Both the position numbers and the translations under genes were made by a program. Source: Parvicella tangerina (GTDB lineage: Bacteria > Bacteroidota > Bacteroidia > Flavobacteriales_D > Parvicellaceae). From it: a DNA stretch of 64,000 bases. The notes under the pieces are model-generated. The model saw nothing but the letters and a program-made list of their open reading frames with translations. It was not told the origin of the DNA and did no database searches. This document shows positions 36,675-46,899 of this stretch, piece after piece (position 1 is the first letter of the stretch; the number at the start of each line of letters is the position of its first letter). The stretch is taken from the NCBI RefSeq assembly GCF_907165195.1, contig NZ_OU015584.1, positions 2,614,978 to 2,678,977 of the forward strand. Direction: 5' to 3'.

Positions 36675-38438
36675 CTAATCTGACACGATGTCCATTTTTT
36701 TCAACAGAAAGGAAGCGTTCATATTTTTGCAAACGCCATCTTTCATTTTATAATCAAAATGAAGTTCATCATTAATAATTTCTGCGTCAAAATAGTAATT
36801 ATTGATCTGAGGAAGATCTTTTTCTATGGTACACAACCCTAAATCGTGTGTAGCTATTATTCCTGTAGCGCCCATGTTCACTAATCTTCTTACAAACTTC
36901 TTAGACCCCTCTTCCTTATCTTTACTATTCGTGCCTTTTAAAATCTCATCCAGTACGATGAAATACTTTTCTTCTTTAATTTTCTCGACAATGAATTTGA
37001 GTCGTTTTAATTCTGCAAAAAAGTAGGATTCATCTTCAAGCAAGGAATCTGTTGAACGCATACTCGTAATGAGTTTTTGTGGTTTCAGTCTCAATTCGTC
37101 TGCAAAAACGGGCAGTCCAAGATTGGTCATTAATATGGCCAAACTCACCGTTCTTAGAAACGTGCTCTTTCCTGCCATGTTTGCTCCCGTAATGATCAAA
37201 AAATTCTGAGGTTCTATTTGCACATTATTGGTAACGCATTGTTCCCTGTGAATCAACGGATGCCCTAGGTTCTTACCACTTAAATTAAGACTTTCATCTA
37301 CAATTGGGTAATTGAAAGCTGGATGGTTATTTGCACATACAGCCAAAGAAATTAACGCATCAAACTCATACAATACCTCCAACCATTCTGTTACCTCACG
37401 TCCGTGAGAGACAAACCACTTTTGTAACCTACTGGAGGTTTGTAAATCCCAAAGTAGAAACCCATTCCCCAAAAAGGCAACAATCAAGTTATTCCGATTA
37501 TTAAAAAGATCAATTGACTGGCTAAGATCATCTATTACATTGGATGATATAAGTTCTTGGTTGACTACTTTCTTCTTTAAATCCAAAAGCAGTGCTGATT
37601 CAAATTGCTCATCCTCTATTAACCGAAAAAGTTTGCCGTACGATTTTATGGAAGACACAATTTTATTGATCTCTCCATTGAGCTTAGTTATTTGCTTCAA
37701 CCATATTCCCACAATAAGCAGTCCCAGAATCAACCAACTTGAAAAGAGGTAACCCGACAAGTTTCCCAATGCGAATAGAACAAATACGGCAACAGAAATT
37801 GCAGAAAAACTCCAACTTAAAACGCGTACGTATGATGGTAAAAAAGGCTTAAACGCCAGTAACCAGTTCTTTAATGTTTTAGGAGAGACATCAGCATCGT
37901 TAATCCTTGAATATCCGATGAAGTGTTCTATAAAATGCTCCTTACCTCTCAACTCCCTATTGGCATCTTGTAAAACATGAATTTGTGAACTATCATTGCT
38001 CAAACATCTCGCAGCCAAAAGTTCTTCTCCTCCTTTAAGGCTAGTCCTATTTAATCGCTGAAAAAAGGAGCGCTCCCCGAAAAGGTCTATATCATGAGCA
38101 AAATCGTGATCAGCCACATGATGCTCCTCTCCTCCAGATGCAAATGACCAATCTCCATTTAACCCTTTAATTTCATTCTCGTAAAACTCATCGATTGCTT
38201 TCCAGTAGGATCTCTCCTCATTTTTGGCAACATGTATTTTGATTAACAACCCGAAAGTAACGGCTGTGGCAATTCCAATAGAAAGACTAAGCCATAACAC
38301 GGACCAAAAAAATATGACTAATGCAACACCTAACCCAAAAACTGCAACTCTAAGAAATACCAAAACATTGATCGAACGATTCAATGTCCTGATCATATCC
38401 TTTGCATAATCAGCTCTCCTCTGGTACTTTTCCTGCAT
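36675..38438 (-). CDS. Membrane-anchored MutS-family ATPase
   Basis: The C-terminal third is a MutS ATPase domain: Walker A in TGANMAGKSTFLRTVS, Walker B in YFIVLDEILKGTN and the following IIATHDLGL. The N-terminal part instead carries about four hydrophobic helices (residues about 20-70 and 210-250: FLRVAVFGLGVALVIFFWSV and FSAISVAVFVLFALGNLSGY). The mismatch-recognition domain of true MutS is absent. Such membrane MutS-like proteins are conserved in Bacteroidota and their function is not known to me. The ZIP gene lies just 9 bases upstream (its stop before this start), suggesting co-transcription. Confidence 0.85.
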   Translation of the reverse strand: MQEKYQRRADYAKDMIRTLNRSINVLVFLRVAVFGLGVALVIFFWSVLWLSLSIGIATAVTFGLLIKIHVAKNEERSYWKAIDEFYENEIKGLNGDWSFASGGEEHHVADHDFAHDIDLFGERSFFQRLNRTSLKGGEELLAARCLSNDSSQIHVLQDANRELRGKEHFIEHFIGYSRINDADVSPKTLKNWLLAFKPFLPSYVRVLSWSFSAISVAVFVLFALGNLSGYLFSSWLILGLLIVGIWLKQITKLNGEINKIVSSIKSYGKLFRLIEDEQFESALLLDLKKKVVNQELISSNVIDDLSQSIDLFNNRNNLIVAFLGNGFLLWDLQTSSRLQKWFVSHGREVTEWLEVLYEFDALISLAVCANNHPAFNYPIVDESLNLSGKNLGHPLIHREQCVTNNVQIEPQNFLIITGANMAGKSTFLRTVSLAILMTNLGLPVFADELRLKPQKLITSMRSTDSLLEDESYFFAELKRLKFIVEKIKEEKYFIVLDEILKGTNSKDKEEGSKKFVRRLVNMGATGIIATHDLGLCTIEKDLPQINNYYFDAEIINDELHFDYKMKDGVCKNMNASFLLKKMDIVSD

Positions 38439-38447
38439 AATTTTTCT

Positions 38448-39281
38448 TTAAAATAACAACACTCCTATTCCAGCTCCAATTATGATCAACAAAATATGCA
38501 AATTGGTTTCCTTCCTCGAATGTCCATGTTCAAAAAGAATTGAGGTAATGATATGAAGTAACATACCTGTAGACAACGCCAGAAGATAGTACTTATAAAC
38601 ATCCAGACTAGGATTATTCATTAGTGTTTTCCCAATAAACATTCCTAATGGTGTCATGGATGCAAATAACGACAATAAAAGAAAGAAATTAATCGGTTTA
38701 ACACCAACCGAAAGAAGGAAAAGGCTCAACATTATCGTAACAGGTATCTTATGCATAAGGACGGCAGTAACGAACTTCGTTGTCAGCTTTGTTCCTTCCT
38801 TGCTCATATCCAAATGTTCGTGACCATGTCCTGAATGGTCATGATGATGGTGATGCTCGTGGGATTCTCCCCCATCTTCCTGATGAACTTGATGAGTGCT
38901 GGCTACATCCTGTTCTTCAACAGAGATGGGCATACCTTCTATAAAAGAATGTGCACAAAGTCCGAGCATAACACCAATTAGAATTGACTTATGATTTTTT
39001 GCGTGTGAATGATCATGTCCATGACCAACACCGTGAGTCATTTTTTCCAGAATGAGTTGCAGGATCAAGCCTATTAATAAAGTGAGCCCTAACCAATTTA
39101 CTCCAGCGCCTGAGTTATAAATATCAGGTAAGATATGAACAAAGATCAACGAGGCTACGAGTGCAGCAGAAAATGTACTGAATAATCGGTGATTTGTTTT
39201 GATCTTATCCGAGAACAGGAAAGCTACTCCACCTGTTAACAGGACTACAACTATAAGTATTAAAATGGTCATAAAATGCAA
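38448..39281 (-). CDS. ZIP-family divalent metal transporter
   Basis: The protein (277 residues) has about eight hydrophobic segments. It has the ZIP signature H-S-F-I-E-G-M-P in helix 4 and the paired HKIPVT in helix 5, which form the metal channel. Two histidine-rich loops (HGVGHGHDHSHAKNH and HEHHHHHDHSGHGHEH) are typical metal sensors or traps for Zn or Fe. It imports or balances transition metals in the inner membrane. The gene precedes the MutS-like gene in the same direction. Confidence 0.9.
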   Translation of the reverse strand: MHFMTILILIVVVLLTGGVAFLFSDKIKTNHRLFSTFSAALVASLIFVHILPDIYNSGAGVNWLGLTLLIGLILQLILEKMTHGVGHGHDHSHAKNHKSILIGVMLGLCAHSFIEGMPISVEEQDVASTHQVHQEDGGESHEHHHHHDHSGHGHEHLDMSKEGTKLTTKFVTAVLMHKIPVTIMLSLFLLSVGVKPINFFLLLSLFASMTPLGMFIGKTLMNNPSLDVYKYYLLALSTGMLLHIITSILFEHGHSRKETNLHILLIIIGAGIGVLLF

Positions 39282-39467
39282 TAGGGTTGCAAATATAGGT
39301 TAAAAAGTAGTTAGGCCTTCTTTAATTGAGATACGTTCGTCTTACTTACTTAACGTATTTACTCACCATGCAAGATCTGGAAAATATATTTTGATTTCGA
39401 AATTATAACCCTCTTCTTATATTATTCATTAATTTCGCAGCCTTAATTCAATCTGAAAGCAAAACGA

Positions 39468-41447
39468 ATGGACAAAAATTCGCTAATAGGTTTATTTTTA
39501 ATTGGTGCGATCTTACTGACGTTCACCTTGATGAACAATGACGAAGAAGAATCAAAAGATGATAAAAAAGAATCAGTAGAAACAAAAGTAGATTCAAATA
39601 AATCTGCAACTGCTGATGTTGCTGTGCTAACCACTGCACAAAAAGACTCGATGATCATTGCTTCGATTCCTGATTCATTACAAAAAGACTCGGTGTACGT
39701 AACCAATTACATTGATTCAGTTCACAAAGTTGAGCAATTGACGTTACAAAATGAGTCTGAGAAAACCTTACAAAATAAGTTTGGAATCTTCGCTCCAGCG
39801 GGTAAAGAACAAGAAGAAACTTTTACTACTATTGAAAATGACAAACTCATTGTCAAATTTTCTTCCAAAGGAGGAACCATTGTTGATGTAAAGTTAAAAG
39901 AGTATCAGTCTTATGACGACTATAAGGAAAATCCTGACGAGATTTCTCCACTACAGCTGGTTAACGAGTCTAACTCCAAGTTTGGACTTAGTGTGATGAC
40001 TCCAGAGACGATCATAAAAACTGACGAACTGAACTTTACTCCACAGCATACGGCTTCGCACGTTAAAGTTGGAGAGAATGACAGTGTTTCATTATCCTAC
40101 AAGCTCCTATCCAATGATCCAAACAAGTATATTGAATTTAACTATGCCTTATACCCTGGGAAGTATGAAGTTGACTTTACGATCAACTATGTAGGACTCA
40201 ACAACATAGACGACATGATGTATGATAAGTCGTTCATTTATTGGGGTATGAAGGGGCTATCCACAGAGAAACTTGCGGATGATGAGAGAAGGATCGCGAC
40301 CTTAATGTACCGTTATTCTGGATTGAAAAGAGATTACCTGTCTGAAGGAAGTGACAGTGAAGAAGAATTGAATGAAGGAAAAGTAACTTGGGTAGCATTT
40401 AAACACAAGTTCTTCAGTTCTGCTATTATTTGCGAAGAAGGGTTTGAAGGAGGGAAAGTGAAACAAAAACAACTAGAAAGTGAAGATTTCACACTAGACT
40501 ATTTTGCAAAATTAGACCTCCCTGCTAGTCCAACTGTTAAGACCAAACTATTCTTTGGACCTAATGAATACGAGACGTTGGCTGCTTATGACAACGGCAT
40601 GGAAGAGATCATCAATCTTGGATGGGGAATTTTTGGATGGGTGAACAAATGGTTCATTCAACCCGTATTCAACCTACTAAGAAGTTGGGGGTTAGCCATG
40701 GGGTTAATCATACTGCTAGTGACTTTAGTGATCAAAACAGTAATCACCCCATTAACTTACAAGAACTACATTTCATCGGCTAAAATGAGGGTACTAAAGC
40801 CTGAAATTGATCGCATCAATGAAAAGTATCCCGGACAAGACCAAATGATGAAAAGGCAACAAGAAACGTCAGCACTCTACCGATCAAGTGGTGTGAACCC
40901 TATGGCAGGTTGTATTCCAATGCTGATTCAAATGCCAATTCTTTTAGCGGCATTTAGGTTCTTCCCTTCATCTATCCATCTAAGACAAACGAATTTCCTT
41001 TGGGCAGATGATTTATCCTCATACGATGCTATTCTTTCCTGGTCAGGAGACATCCCGTTTCTGACATGGGCGTACGGTAACCACATTAGTTTGTTTACGC
41101 TATTGATGGCCGCTTCTACGATGATTTATACCATTATGAACAGCGGAAATATGGCACAACCTTCTCAACCCGGAATGCCAAACATGAAGGTGATCATGTA
41201 CATTTTTCCTGTATTAATGATCTTCTTCTTTAACAACTATTCTTCAGGCTTGAGCTACTATTACCTCTGTGGCAACTTGTTCAATATCGGAATTATGTAC
41301 GCCATAAAGAACTACTTTATTGATGAAGAAAAGCTAAAAGCCAAGATCGAGGCAAATAAGAAAAAGCCTAAGAAGAAATCTAAGTTCATGCAGCGCTTGG
41401 AAGAGGTTCAAAAGCAACAGCAAATGCAACAAAAGAACCGCAAGTAG
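39468..41447 (+). CDS. yidC: Membrane protein insertase YidC
   Basis: YidC inserts and folds inner-membrane proteins. The first helix (LIGLFLIGAILLTFTLM) is followed by an acidic, lengthy periplasmic domain (about residues 25-380) and the conserved five-helix catalytic core, starting RSWGLAMGLIILLVTLVIKT and including CIPMLIQMPILLAAFRFFP and MPNMKVIMYIFPVLMIFFF. The basic C-terminal tail (KKKPKKKSKFMQRLEEVQKQ) probably contacts the ribosome. The length of 659 residues is normal for the phylum. Confidence 0.97.
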   Translation: MDKNSLIGLFLIGAILLTFTLMNNDEEESKDDKKESVETKVDSNKSATADVAVLTTAQKDSMIIASIPDSLQKDSVYVTNYIDSVHKVEQLTLQNESEKTLQNKFGIFAPAGKEQEETFTTIENDKLIVKFSSKGGTIVDVKLKEYQSYDDYKENPDEISPLQLVNESNSKFGLSVMTPETIIKTDELNFTPQHTASHVKVGENDSVSLSYKLLSNDPNKYIEFNYALYPGKYEVDFTINYVGLNNIDDMMYDKSFIYWGMKGLSTEKLADDERRIATLMYRYSGLKRDYLSEGSDSEEELNEGKVTWVAFKHKFFSSAIICEEGFEGGKVKQKQLESEDFTLDYFAKLDLPASPTVKTKLFFGPNEYETLAAYDNGMEEIINLGWGIFGWVNKWFIQPVFNLLRSWGLAMGLIILLVTLVIKTVITPLTYKNYISSAKMRVLKPEIDRINEKYPGQDQMMKRQQETSALYRSSGVNPMAGCIPMLIQMPILLAAFRFFPSSIHLRQTNFLWADDLSSYDAILSWSGDIPFLTWAYGNHISLFTLLMAASTMIYTIMNSGNMAQPSQPGMPNMKVIMYIFPVLMIFFFNNYSSGLSYYYLCGNLFNIGIMYAIKNYFIDEEKLKAKIEANKKKPKKKSKFMQRLEEVQKQQQMQQKNRK

Positions 41448-41599
41448 TTCTCTGCTACTTTATTAACAAATGGAGTTAATTTTTCATGTTGAAGAATTGG
41501 CACATCAATTAATTTATTATTTTGTGCGACTGACAATAATGTTGGCTTTTCTGAGTTGTCCTCAGAGAGGATTTTCTACATTAATCTAATTTAATCGAG

Positions 41600-41980
41600 A
41601 TGGAAAAAGTTAAATACGAATTAGAGTTCATGGTGAACACAAGTACATCGATCCTATATAAATGCATGACTACCCCAAGTGGTCTTTCTGAATGGTTTGC
41701 AGACAATGTAAACGTAAAAGGTGATGATTATACTTTCTTTTGGGATGGCAGTGAAGAAACAGCTAAAATGATCAAGAAGAAAAAGGGAGAATCAGTAAGG
41801 TTTCAATGGGAAGATGACGAAGGAGAAGATTATTATTTCGAACTGTTGATCCGTGTTGACCCGATGACAAAACAGGTGGCCTTGATCGTAACTGATTTTG
41901 CGGAAGAAGATGAAATTGATGATGCTAAGCTCCTTTGGGAAAATGCAATCTCTAGTCTTCGGCAATCGATTGGTTGCTAA
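41600..41980 (+). CDS. START-like (SRPBCC fold) domain protein
   Basis: This 126-residue protein belongs to the START-like family common in Bacteroidota: VKYELEFMVNTSTSILYKCM, then TPSGLSEWFADNVNVKGDDY and VRFQWEDDEGEDYYFELLI. The fold is the AHA1/SRPBCC helix-grip pocket for a hydrophobic ligand. No substrate is known. It is acidic and has no signal sequence. It lies 17 bases before an LptF/G gene in the same direction and may be co-transcribed with it. Confidence 0.85.
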   Translation: MEKVKYELEFMVNTSTSILYKCMTTPSGLSEWFADNVNVKGDDYTFFWDGSEETAKMIKKKKGESVRFQWEDDEGEDYYFELLIRVDPMTKQVALIVTDFAEEDEIDDAKLLWENAISSLRQSIGC

Positions 41981-41997
41981 ACCGCTAAACACGCTGA

Positions 41998-43437
41998 ATG
42001 ACAAAGTTAAGCTGGGTAGTTCTTAAATCCTTTATAGGACCGTTCATCCTTAACTTCACCGTATGGATGATTCTTCTGGATATGCAGTCTTTGTGGCTGT
42101 ATATTGACGACCTTATGGGCAAAGGTCTGGAATGGACTGTCATCATGGAGTTGATGTTTTATTTCTCTGCCAATTGGGTACCCATGGCTCTTCCTTTATC
42201 CATCCTTCTGGCCTCAATTATGACATTGGGAAGGCTGGGTGAAAATAATGAGTTAGTGGCCATGAAAGCCGCGGGCATGTCGCTTTTCAAAATCATGAAG
42301 CCACTAGCCCTGTTGATGATACTTGTTGCTGTTGGAGCGTTTTATTTTACCAACAACCTTTGGCCGAGAGCTAACTTCAAATTAAGGGTGCTAATTACGG
42401 ACATTCAGAATACAAAAGCTGGTATCATTTTTAAAGATGGCATCTTCTATGACGATATTGAAGGTTATAATATTCGAGTAGGCAGCAAGAGTGAAGATGG
42501 GGGTACGTTGTATGACATTCTCATCTATGATTACACAGGGTTGAAAGCGAACCCCGGCAACGCAAAAGACCCTCGTGACCTCAAACGTGTGATCAGTGCA
42601 AAAAGTGGCACCATCTTACAAAATAAAAAACAGAACATTCTTGAACTAAATCTTCAAACAGGATTCATTTTTCAGGAAATGAGCAAAAATGAGATCAAGA
42701 ATAGTAAAATGCCCTATAGCAGGTACTACTTTGATCACGCTTCCTTGACTATTCAACTTGAGTCATTTGATTTTGAACGATCAGATGAAGATCAATATGA
42801 GAAAGAGGAGTACCTCATGACGCTCAAGCAAATCAACCAAAAATTAGACTCTACCGACCTTAATTTGCAGATTAAACAGAAGACCTGGTTTGACTTTTAT
42901 AAAAATAGTTTTAATGTGACAAGAGGCAAAGGAGATACTAATCTTATTGCTCTCGGAGATATTCCACCCTCTTTTGGCTACTATGACTATTTATCTGATG
43001 GCGACAAGAAACTTAATCTTGGAGATGCCATTGATAAACTAGAAAGTAAAAAGCAGAATACCGACAAGTTTATCCAGATCAAAAGAATTATGGATGAATA
43101 TAAACTAAACCTTATTGTCAAAAGACATGAAAAGTTTACCCTTAGCTATGCTGTAATCATGCTTTTCTTTCTTGGCGCATCACTTGGAGCCGTCATAAAA
43201 AAAGGTGGTTTCGGTGTTCCTGTTCTTATAGCCGTTGGATTGTTTCTTGTTTATTTTCTACTGACAAGAGGCGGTCAAGAAATGGCCACAGCAGGTACGC
43301 TTAGTCCTTTTTTAGGCATGTGGCTGTCTGCTATTATCCTTACTCCAATTACTTTGTGGATATTTTTCAAGGCCAACAAGGACTCTAAAATTTTTGATTT
43401 TGACTTCTATACCAAGTTGTTCAAGCGAAAAAAATAA
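41998..43437 (+). CDS. LptF/LptG-family lipopolysaccharide export permease
   Basis: The product has the typical topology of the LptF/LptG ABC-transporter permeases: three N-terminal helices with the motif SILLASIMTLGRLGENNELVAMKAAGMSLF, a large periplasmic domain with beta-jellyroll character (about residues 130-370) and three C-terminal helices. LptF/G extract LPS from the inner membrane with LptB. The length is 479 residues. I cannot tell F from G. It is followed by two glycosyltransferase genes, fitting LPS or capsule assembly. Confidence 0.9.
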   Translation: MTKLSWVVLKSFIGPFILNFTVWMILLDMQSLWLYIDDLMGKGLEWTVIMELMFYFSANWVPMALPLSILLASIMTLGRLGENNELVAMKAAGMSLFKIMKPLALLMILVAVGAFYFTNNLWPRANFKLRVLITDIQNTKAGIIFKDGIFYDDIEGYNIRVGSKSEDGGTLYDILIYDYTGLKANPGNAKDPRDLKRVISAKSGTILQNKKQNILELNLQTGFIFQEMSKNEIKNSKMPYSRYYFDHASLTIQLESFDFERSDEDQYEKEEYLMTLKQINQKLDSTDLNLQIKQKTWFDFYKNSFNVTRGKGDTNLIALGDIPPSFGYYDYLSDGDKKLNLGDAIDKLESKKQNTDKFIQIKRIMDEYKLNLIVKRHEKFTLSYAVIMLFFLGASLGAVIKKGGFGVPVLIAVGLFLVYFLLTRGGQEMATAGTLSPFLGMWLSAIILTPITLWIFFKANKDSKIFDFDFYTKLFKRKK

Positions 43438-43465
43438 CTTTGCAAAGCAAAAATCTTCTTTTTCA

Positions 43466-44677
43466 ATGAGAGTACTTCAACTATGCTTAAAACCGCCACA
43501 ACCTGCAAAAGATGGAGGCTGCATAGCAATCAATAATATTTCTAGAGGCTTAATCAACTTAGGAGCTGAATTGAAAATTCTCACATTGAGTACACATAAG
43601 CACCCCTTTAGACTTGAAGCTTTTGATGAAGAGTTTGTTAATCAGTCTGGTATTGAAGGTGTTTTTATTGACACGAAAGTGAATGTTGTCGATGCATTCT
43701 CAAGTCTGGTCACTTCCGACTCTTATAATATCTCGCGTTTTTTCTCAACTGATTTTGATATTTTGCTTAGAAAGACGCTGGAGAATGATGAGTTTGACAT
43801 CGTTCACTTGGAAAGTCTTTTCATGACCACATACATTCATACGATTAGGAGATTTTCAAAGGCAAAGATTGTACTGAGGTCACATAACCTCGAATACATG
43901 ATCTGGGAACGTTTGGCAAGACAATCAAATAATCCCGCTAAAAAAGTATACCTCACTCACTTGGCAAAACAGCTAAAAAAGTATGAGGTTAATGTGCTAA
44001 GCGGTGTGGATGGAATTGCAGCTATTACAGACGAAGACCAACTCAAATATAAAAATCTGGGATGTAAAAAACCTATGATCACTATTCCTTTTGGCATTAA
44101 TTTGAGTGATTATCACATTCAGGAAGAACGAAAAAGTACAGATCAGCTCAACTTTAAATTATTTCATCTTGGAGCGATGGATTGGAAACCCAACCTGGAA
44201 GGAATCGCATGGTTTTTAGAAGAAATATGGAACAAGTCTCAACAAAATCACCCTGCGTTTAGCCTACATCTTGCCGGCCGTCACATGCCTGATTGGTTGT
44301 TGGAAAACAACTTTCCGAACGTTTTTAATCATGGTGAAGTAGATAGTGCTAATCAGTTTATGCTGGATCACGACATTATGATAGTTCCACTGCTTTCTGC
44401 AGGTGGAATGCGTGTAAAAATAATAGAAGGTATGGCCTTGGGTAAAGTGGTGATTTCTACTCGTATAGGAGCTGAAGGAATTAACTGTAAGAACAGGGAA
44501 AACATCCTGATTGCAAACAACCTTGATGAATTTGAAGATCAGCTCAAATGGATTGAAGAAGATCCTGAGCGTCTTTCCTTAATTGGATCTAACGCCAGAC
44601 GATTGGTGGAAGGATACTACGACAATGAATCGATTATGAAAGATCTCTACGGATTCTATGTGAACTTGATTCAATGA
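43466..44677 (+). CDS. Glycosyltransferase, GT4-type
   Basis: The GT-B glycosyltransferase (403 residues from the ATG at 43466) shows MRVLQLCLKPPQPAKDGGCI at the start, the linker IITIPFGINLSDY and the GT4 motif PLLSAGGMRVKIIEGMALGKV-VISTRIGAEGI, where the conserved E of the sugar-nucleotide site lies. It is cytoplasmic. Its first codons overlap the end of the upstream permease frame only if the longer start at 43394 is used, so I prefer 43466. It overlaps the next glycosyltransferase by four bases. Confidence 0.87.
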   Translation: MRVLQLCLKPPQPAKDGGCIAINNISRGLINLGAELKILTLSTHKHPFRLEAFDEEFVNQSGIEGVFIDTKVNVVDAFSSLVTSDSYNISRFFSTDFDILLRKTLENDEFDIVHLESLFMTTYIHTIRRFSKAKIVLRSHNLEYMIWERLARQSNNPAKKVYLTHLAKQLKKYEVNVLSGVDGIAAITDEDQLKYKNLGCKKPMITIPFGINLSDYHIQEERKSTDQLNFKLFHLGAMDWKPNLEGIAWFLEEIWNKSQQNHPAFSLHLAGRHMPDWLLENNFPNVFNHGEVDSANQFMLDHDIMIVPLLSAGGMRVKIIEGMALGKVVISTRIGAEGINCKNRENILIANNLDEFEDQLKWIEEDPERLSLIGSNARRLVEGYYDNESIMKDLYGFYVNLIQ

Positions 44678-45846
44678 AGAAAAAACTTTTCGTCATATCA
44701 TCCCGCGTACCTTATCCTTTGGACAAAGGGGATAAACTAAGATTATATCATCAGCTGAAAGAATTATCCAAAGAGTTTGAAATCTGTCTTTGCTCGCTAG
44801 ATGACAGCGGTAAAGGACACTTATATTTAAATGAGCTAAAAAAGGTAGTCCAGAATACGCACATCATTAAACTAACAAAGTGGCGCATTTATTTGAATCT
44901 GCTATTGGGTGCTTTTGGTCGCAAACCCTACCAAGTTCATTACTTTTATCAAAAGGCTGCTAAGAAAAAGGTAGATCAACTGATCAAATCGTTTCAACCA
45001 GATCATATTTATTGTCAACTTATTCGTGCAGCTGAATATGTTAAGGGGTATCATGAGATTCCCAAAACCATCGATTATCAAGATGCCTTCAGCAAAGGTA
45101 TCGAAAGAAGAATAGATAAAGCAGGTTGGCTAAAAGGGCTTTTCAGATCTGAGCACAAACGTTTATTGAAATACGAAAATCTCACCTTTGATTATTTTGA
45201 TCATCATACAATCATAAGCGAAGAGGATCGCAACTTTATTTTTCATGAAAAGCGAAAACAGATTAAGATTATTCCCAATGGAATTGACACGCATTATTTT
45301 ACGCCAAAGGACGAAGAAAGATCGTATGAATTGCTGTTTGTTGGCAATATGAGCTATGCCCCAAATATCGACAGTGCTAAGTATATTGTTGAAGAAATTA
45401 TGCCACTGATTTGGAAGGAACGACCTCGTGTAAAAGTTCTCATTGCTGGTTCAAACCCCACTCATGAAGTAAAAAAATTGACCAGTGACCTGATCACTAT
45501 CTCTGGCTGGGTTGATGACATCCGAACAGCTTATTTAGATGCAAAAATTTTCATTGCTCCAATGCGAATAGGCAGTGGGTTGCAGAATAAATTATTAGAA
45601 GCCATGTCAATGGAACTTCCATGTATTACCTCTTCACTAGCAAATAAATCTTTGAACGCTCAACATGAGAAAGAGGTGATCGTTTGTTCTTCTTCCTCCT
45701 CCTATGCTAAAGCAGTACTTGAGTTATTGGATAATCAAATGGGTTACGAACGTCTTTCCAAGAGCGGAAGGTCTTTTGTAGAGTCAAAATTCTCCTGGAA
45801 GAAGTCCGTTGAAGAGCTAGCTGTATTGCTCAATTCTTCCCATTAA
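44674..45846 (+). CDS. Glycosyltransferase, GT4-type (stp1-like)
   Basis: A second GT-B enzyme (390 residues) begins MKKKLFVISSRVPYPLDKGDK, the hallmark start of the subgroup found with polysaccharide/exosortase loci. The donor site motif is PMRIGSGLQNKLLEAMSMEL with IIPNGIDTHYF before it. The four-base overlap (ATGA) with the preceding gene shows coupling. The pair probably adds sugars to LPS or an exopolysaccharide. The gene ends against a convergent gene with a four-base overlap. Confidence 0.87.
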   Translation: MKKKLFVISSRVPYPLDKGDKLRLYHQLKELSKEFEICLCSLDDSGKGHLYLNELKKVVQNTHIIKLTKWRIYLNLLLGAFGRKPYQVHYFYQKAAKKKVDQLIKSFQPDHIYCQLIRAAEYVKGYHEIPKTIDYQDAFSKGIERRIDKAGWLKGLFRSEHKRLLKYENLTFDYFDHHTIISEEDRNFIFHEKRKQIKIIPNGIDTHYFTPKDEERSYELLFVGNMSYAPNIDSAKYIVEEIMPLIWKERPRVKVLIAGSNPTHEVKKLTSDLITISGWVDDIRTAYLDAKIFIAPMRIGSGLQNKLLEAMSMELPCITSSLANKSLNAQHEKEVIVCSSSSSYAKAVLELLDNQMGYERLSKSGRSFVESKFSWKKSVEELAVLLNSSH

Positions 45847-46895
45847 TCCTGATCAAAAAAGAAATTTACCAATCCATTGATTTGGGTTAATGTAATGGAT
45901 TCATCTTCGAAAAACTCGTTTACCGCATAATCCAGTTCTTTGTTGCTTATGAAAGCATCCTGATCCTTGTCGAATCGCACAAAATTCTCAGGAATTATTG
46001 TCGCATTTTTCGCTTCAAAACCTTCGTCAGGAAAAGACTCGTTTACTCCATCGCTACTGGCAGTATTGTCTTCTCCAGGTTCATAAGAAAAATAAGCTAT
46101 TGCAGCCTCCTCCCGATCTTCCATTTTGATCTCCTTCACATTTCCTCCAGCGTAAATTACTTCAGAGGTCAATTCCCCATCTCTATCATAAGTATAATAA
46201 GGCCCCTCATTTATTATGACTCCAGAATTCGTATCAAGAACCATTCTACCATAAGCCATTTTACCACCTCCCACACGATTCACTTCTTTCGAGTAGATCA
46301 AGGAGTCTGCATCGATAAGCTCAATTTTCGTAATAATTGTATTCTCATTGTTTTTTGTCACCTTTAGTGTTGGAATCAACGTTTCTTCATCGAGTACAAT
46401 CTTTTCTTTCAACACCCCATTATTATAGTAATTCTCTGATTCGATTACGTTGTAGTCATTAAAGTTCTTGACTTCTTTGACATATCCATTAATGAAATAA
46501 CAAATCAAACTTCCTTCTCCTTGTTTCTTTCCTTTGAATTTCCGCTCTTTTGCTCCGTTGACATAATAGTTGGTAAAGCTTGTCAGAACGCCATCATCGT
46601 AATTTCCTTTGTGCAAAATAAATCCGTTCGAATAAAAATCTTCAATCTTCCCTTTTGCTGGTGCTCCATTTTCGATATTCCGAATTAAAGGCTGCTGCTG
46701 ATAGGAACTGTACAGGTCATATATAGTAATGCCTTCAACATAGTCTTCCACCTCTTCGGGTTCTGGCGAAAAGGTCCCTTCTGGCAGTTGTGTGATGAAA
46801 TCTTGAGCGTTCAGATTAAAATGACTAATGAGTATCAGCATAAGTATTGAACATGATAATCTGACTATCTTTGGTGTAAATTCCTTTAAAAACAT
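45843..46895 (-). CDS. Secreted protein with MORN/YwqK-like repeats and a C-terminal EF-hand
   Basis: The ATG at 46895 gives a signal peptide (MFLKEFTPKIVRLSCSILML ... NLNAQDF). The middle has a run of beta-hairpin repeats of the type found in MORN/YwqK proteins (FYSNGFILHKGNYDDG, YYVNGAKERKFKGKKQGEGS, YFINGYVKEVKNF, YYNNGVLKEKIV). Close to the end lies a canonical calcium loop, DKDQDAFISNKE, with acidic residues at 1, 3, 5 and 12. Function is unknown; it is likely a periplasmic or surface protein. A longer start (46961) would overlap the divergent gene deeply. Confidence 0.72.
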   Translation of the reverse strand: MFLKEFTPKIVRLSCSILMLILISHFNLNAQDFITQLPEGTFSPEPEEVEDYVEGITIYDLYSSYQQQPLIRNIENGAPAKGKIEDFYSNGFILHKGNYDDGVLTSFTNYYVNGAKERKFKGKKQGEGSLICYFINGYVKEVKNFNDYNVIESENYYNNGVLKEKIVLDEETLIPTLKVTKNNENTIITKIELIDADSLIYSKEVNRVGGGKMAYGRMVLDTNSGVIINEGPYYTYDRDGELTSEVIYAGGNVKEIKMEDREEAAIAYFSYEPGEDNTASSDGVNESFPDEGFEAKNATIIPENFVRFDKDQDAFISNKELDYAVNEFFEDESITLTQINGLVNFFFDQD

Positions 46896-46899
46896 TGCG

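Noticed and set aside
39331-39360. Inverted repeat near GATACGTT/AACGTATT before yidC.
   Set aside because: It is imperfect, AT-rich and has no second supporting feature.
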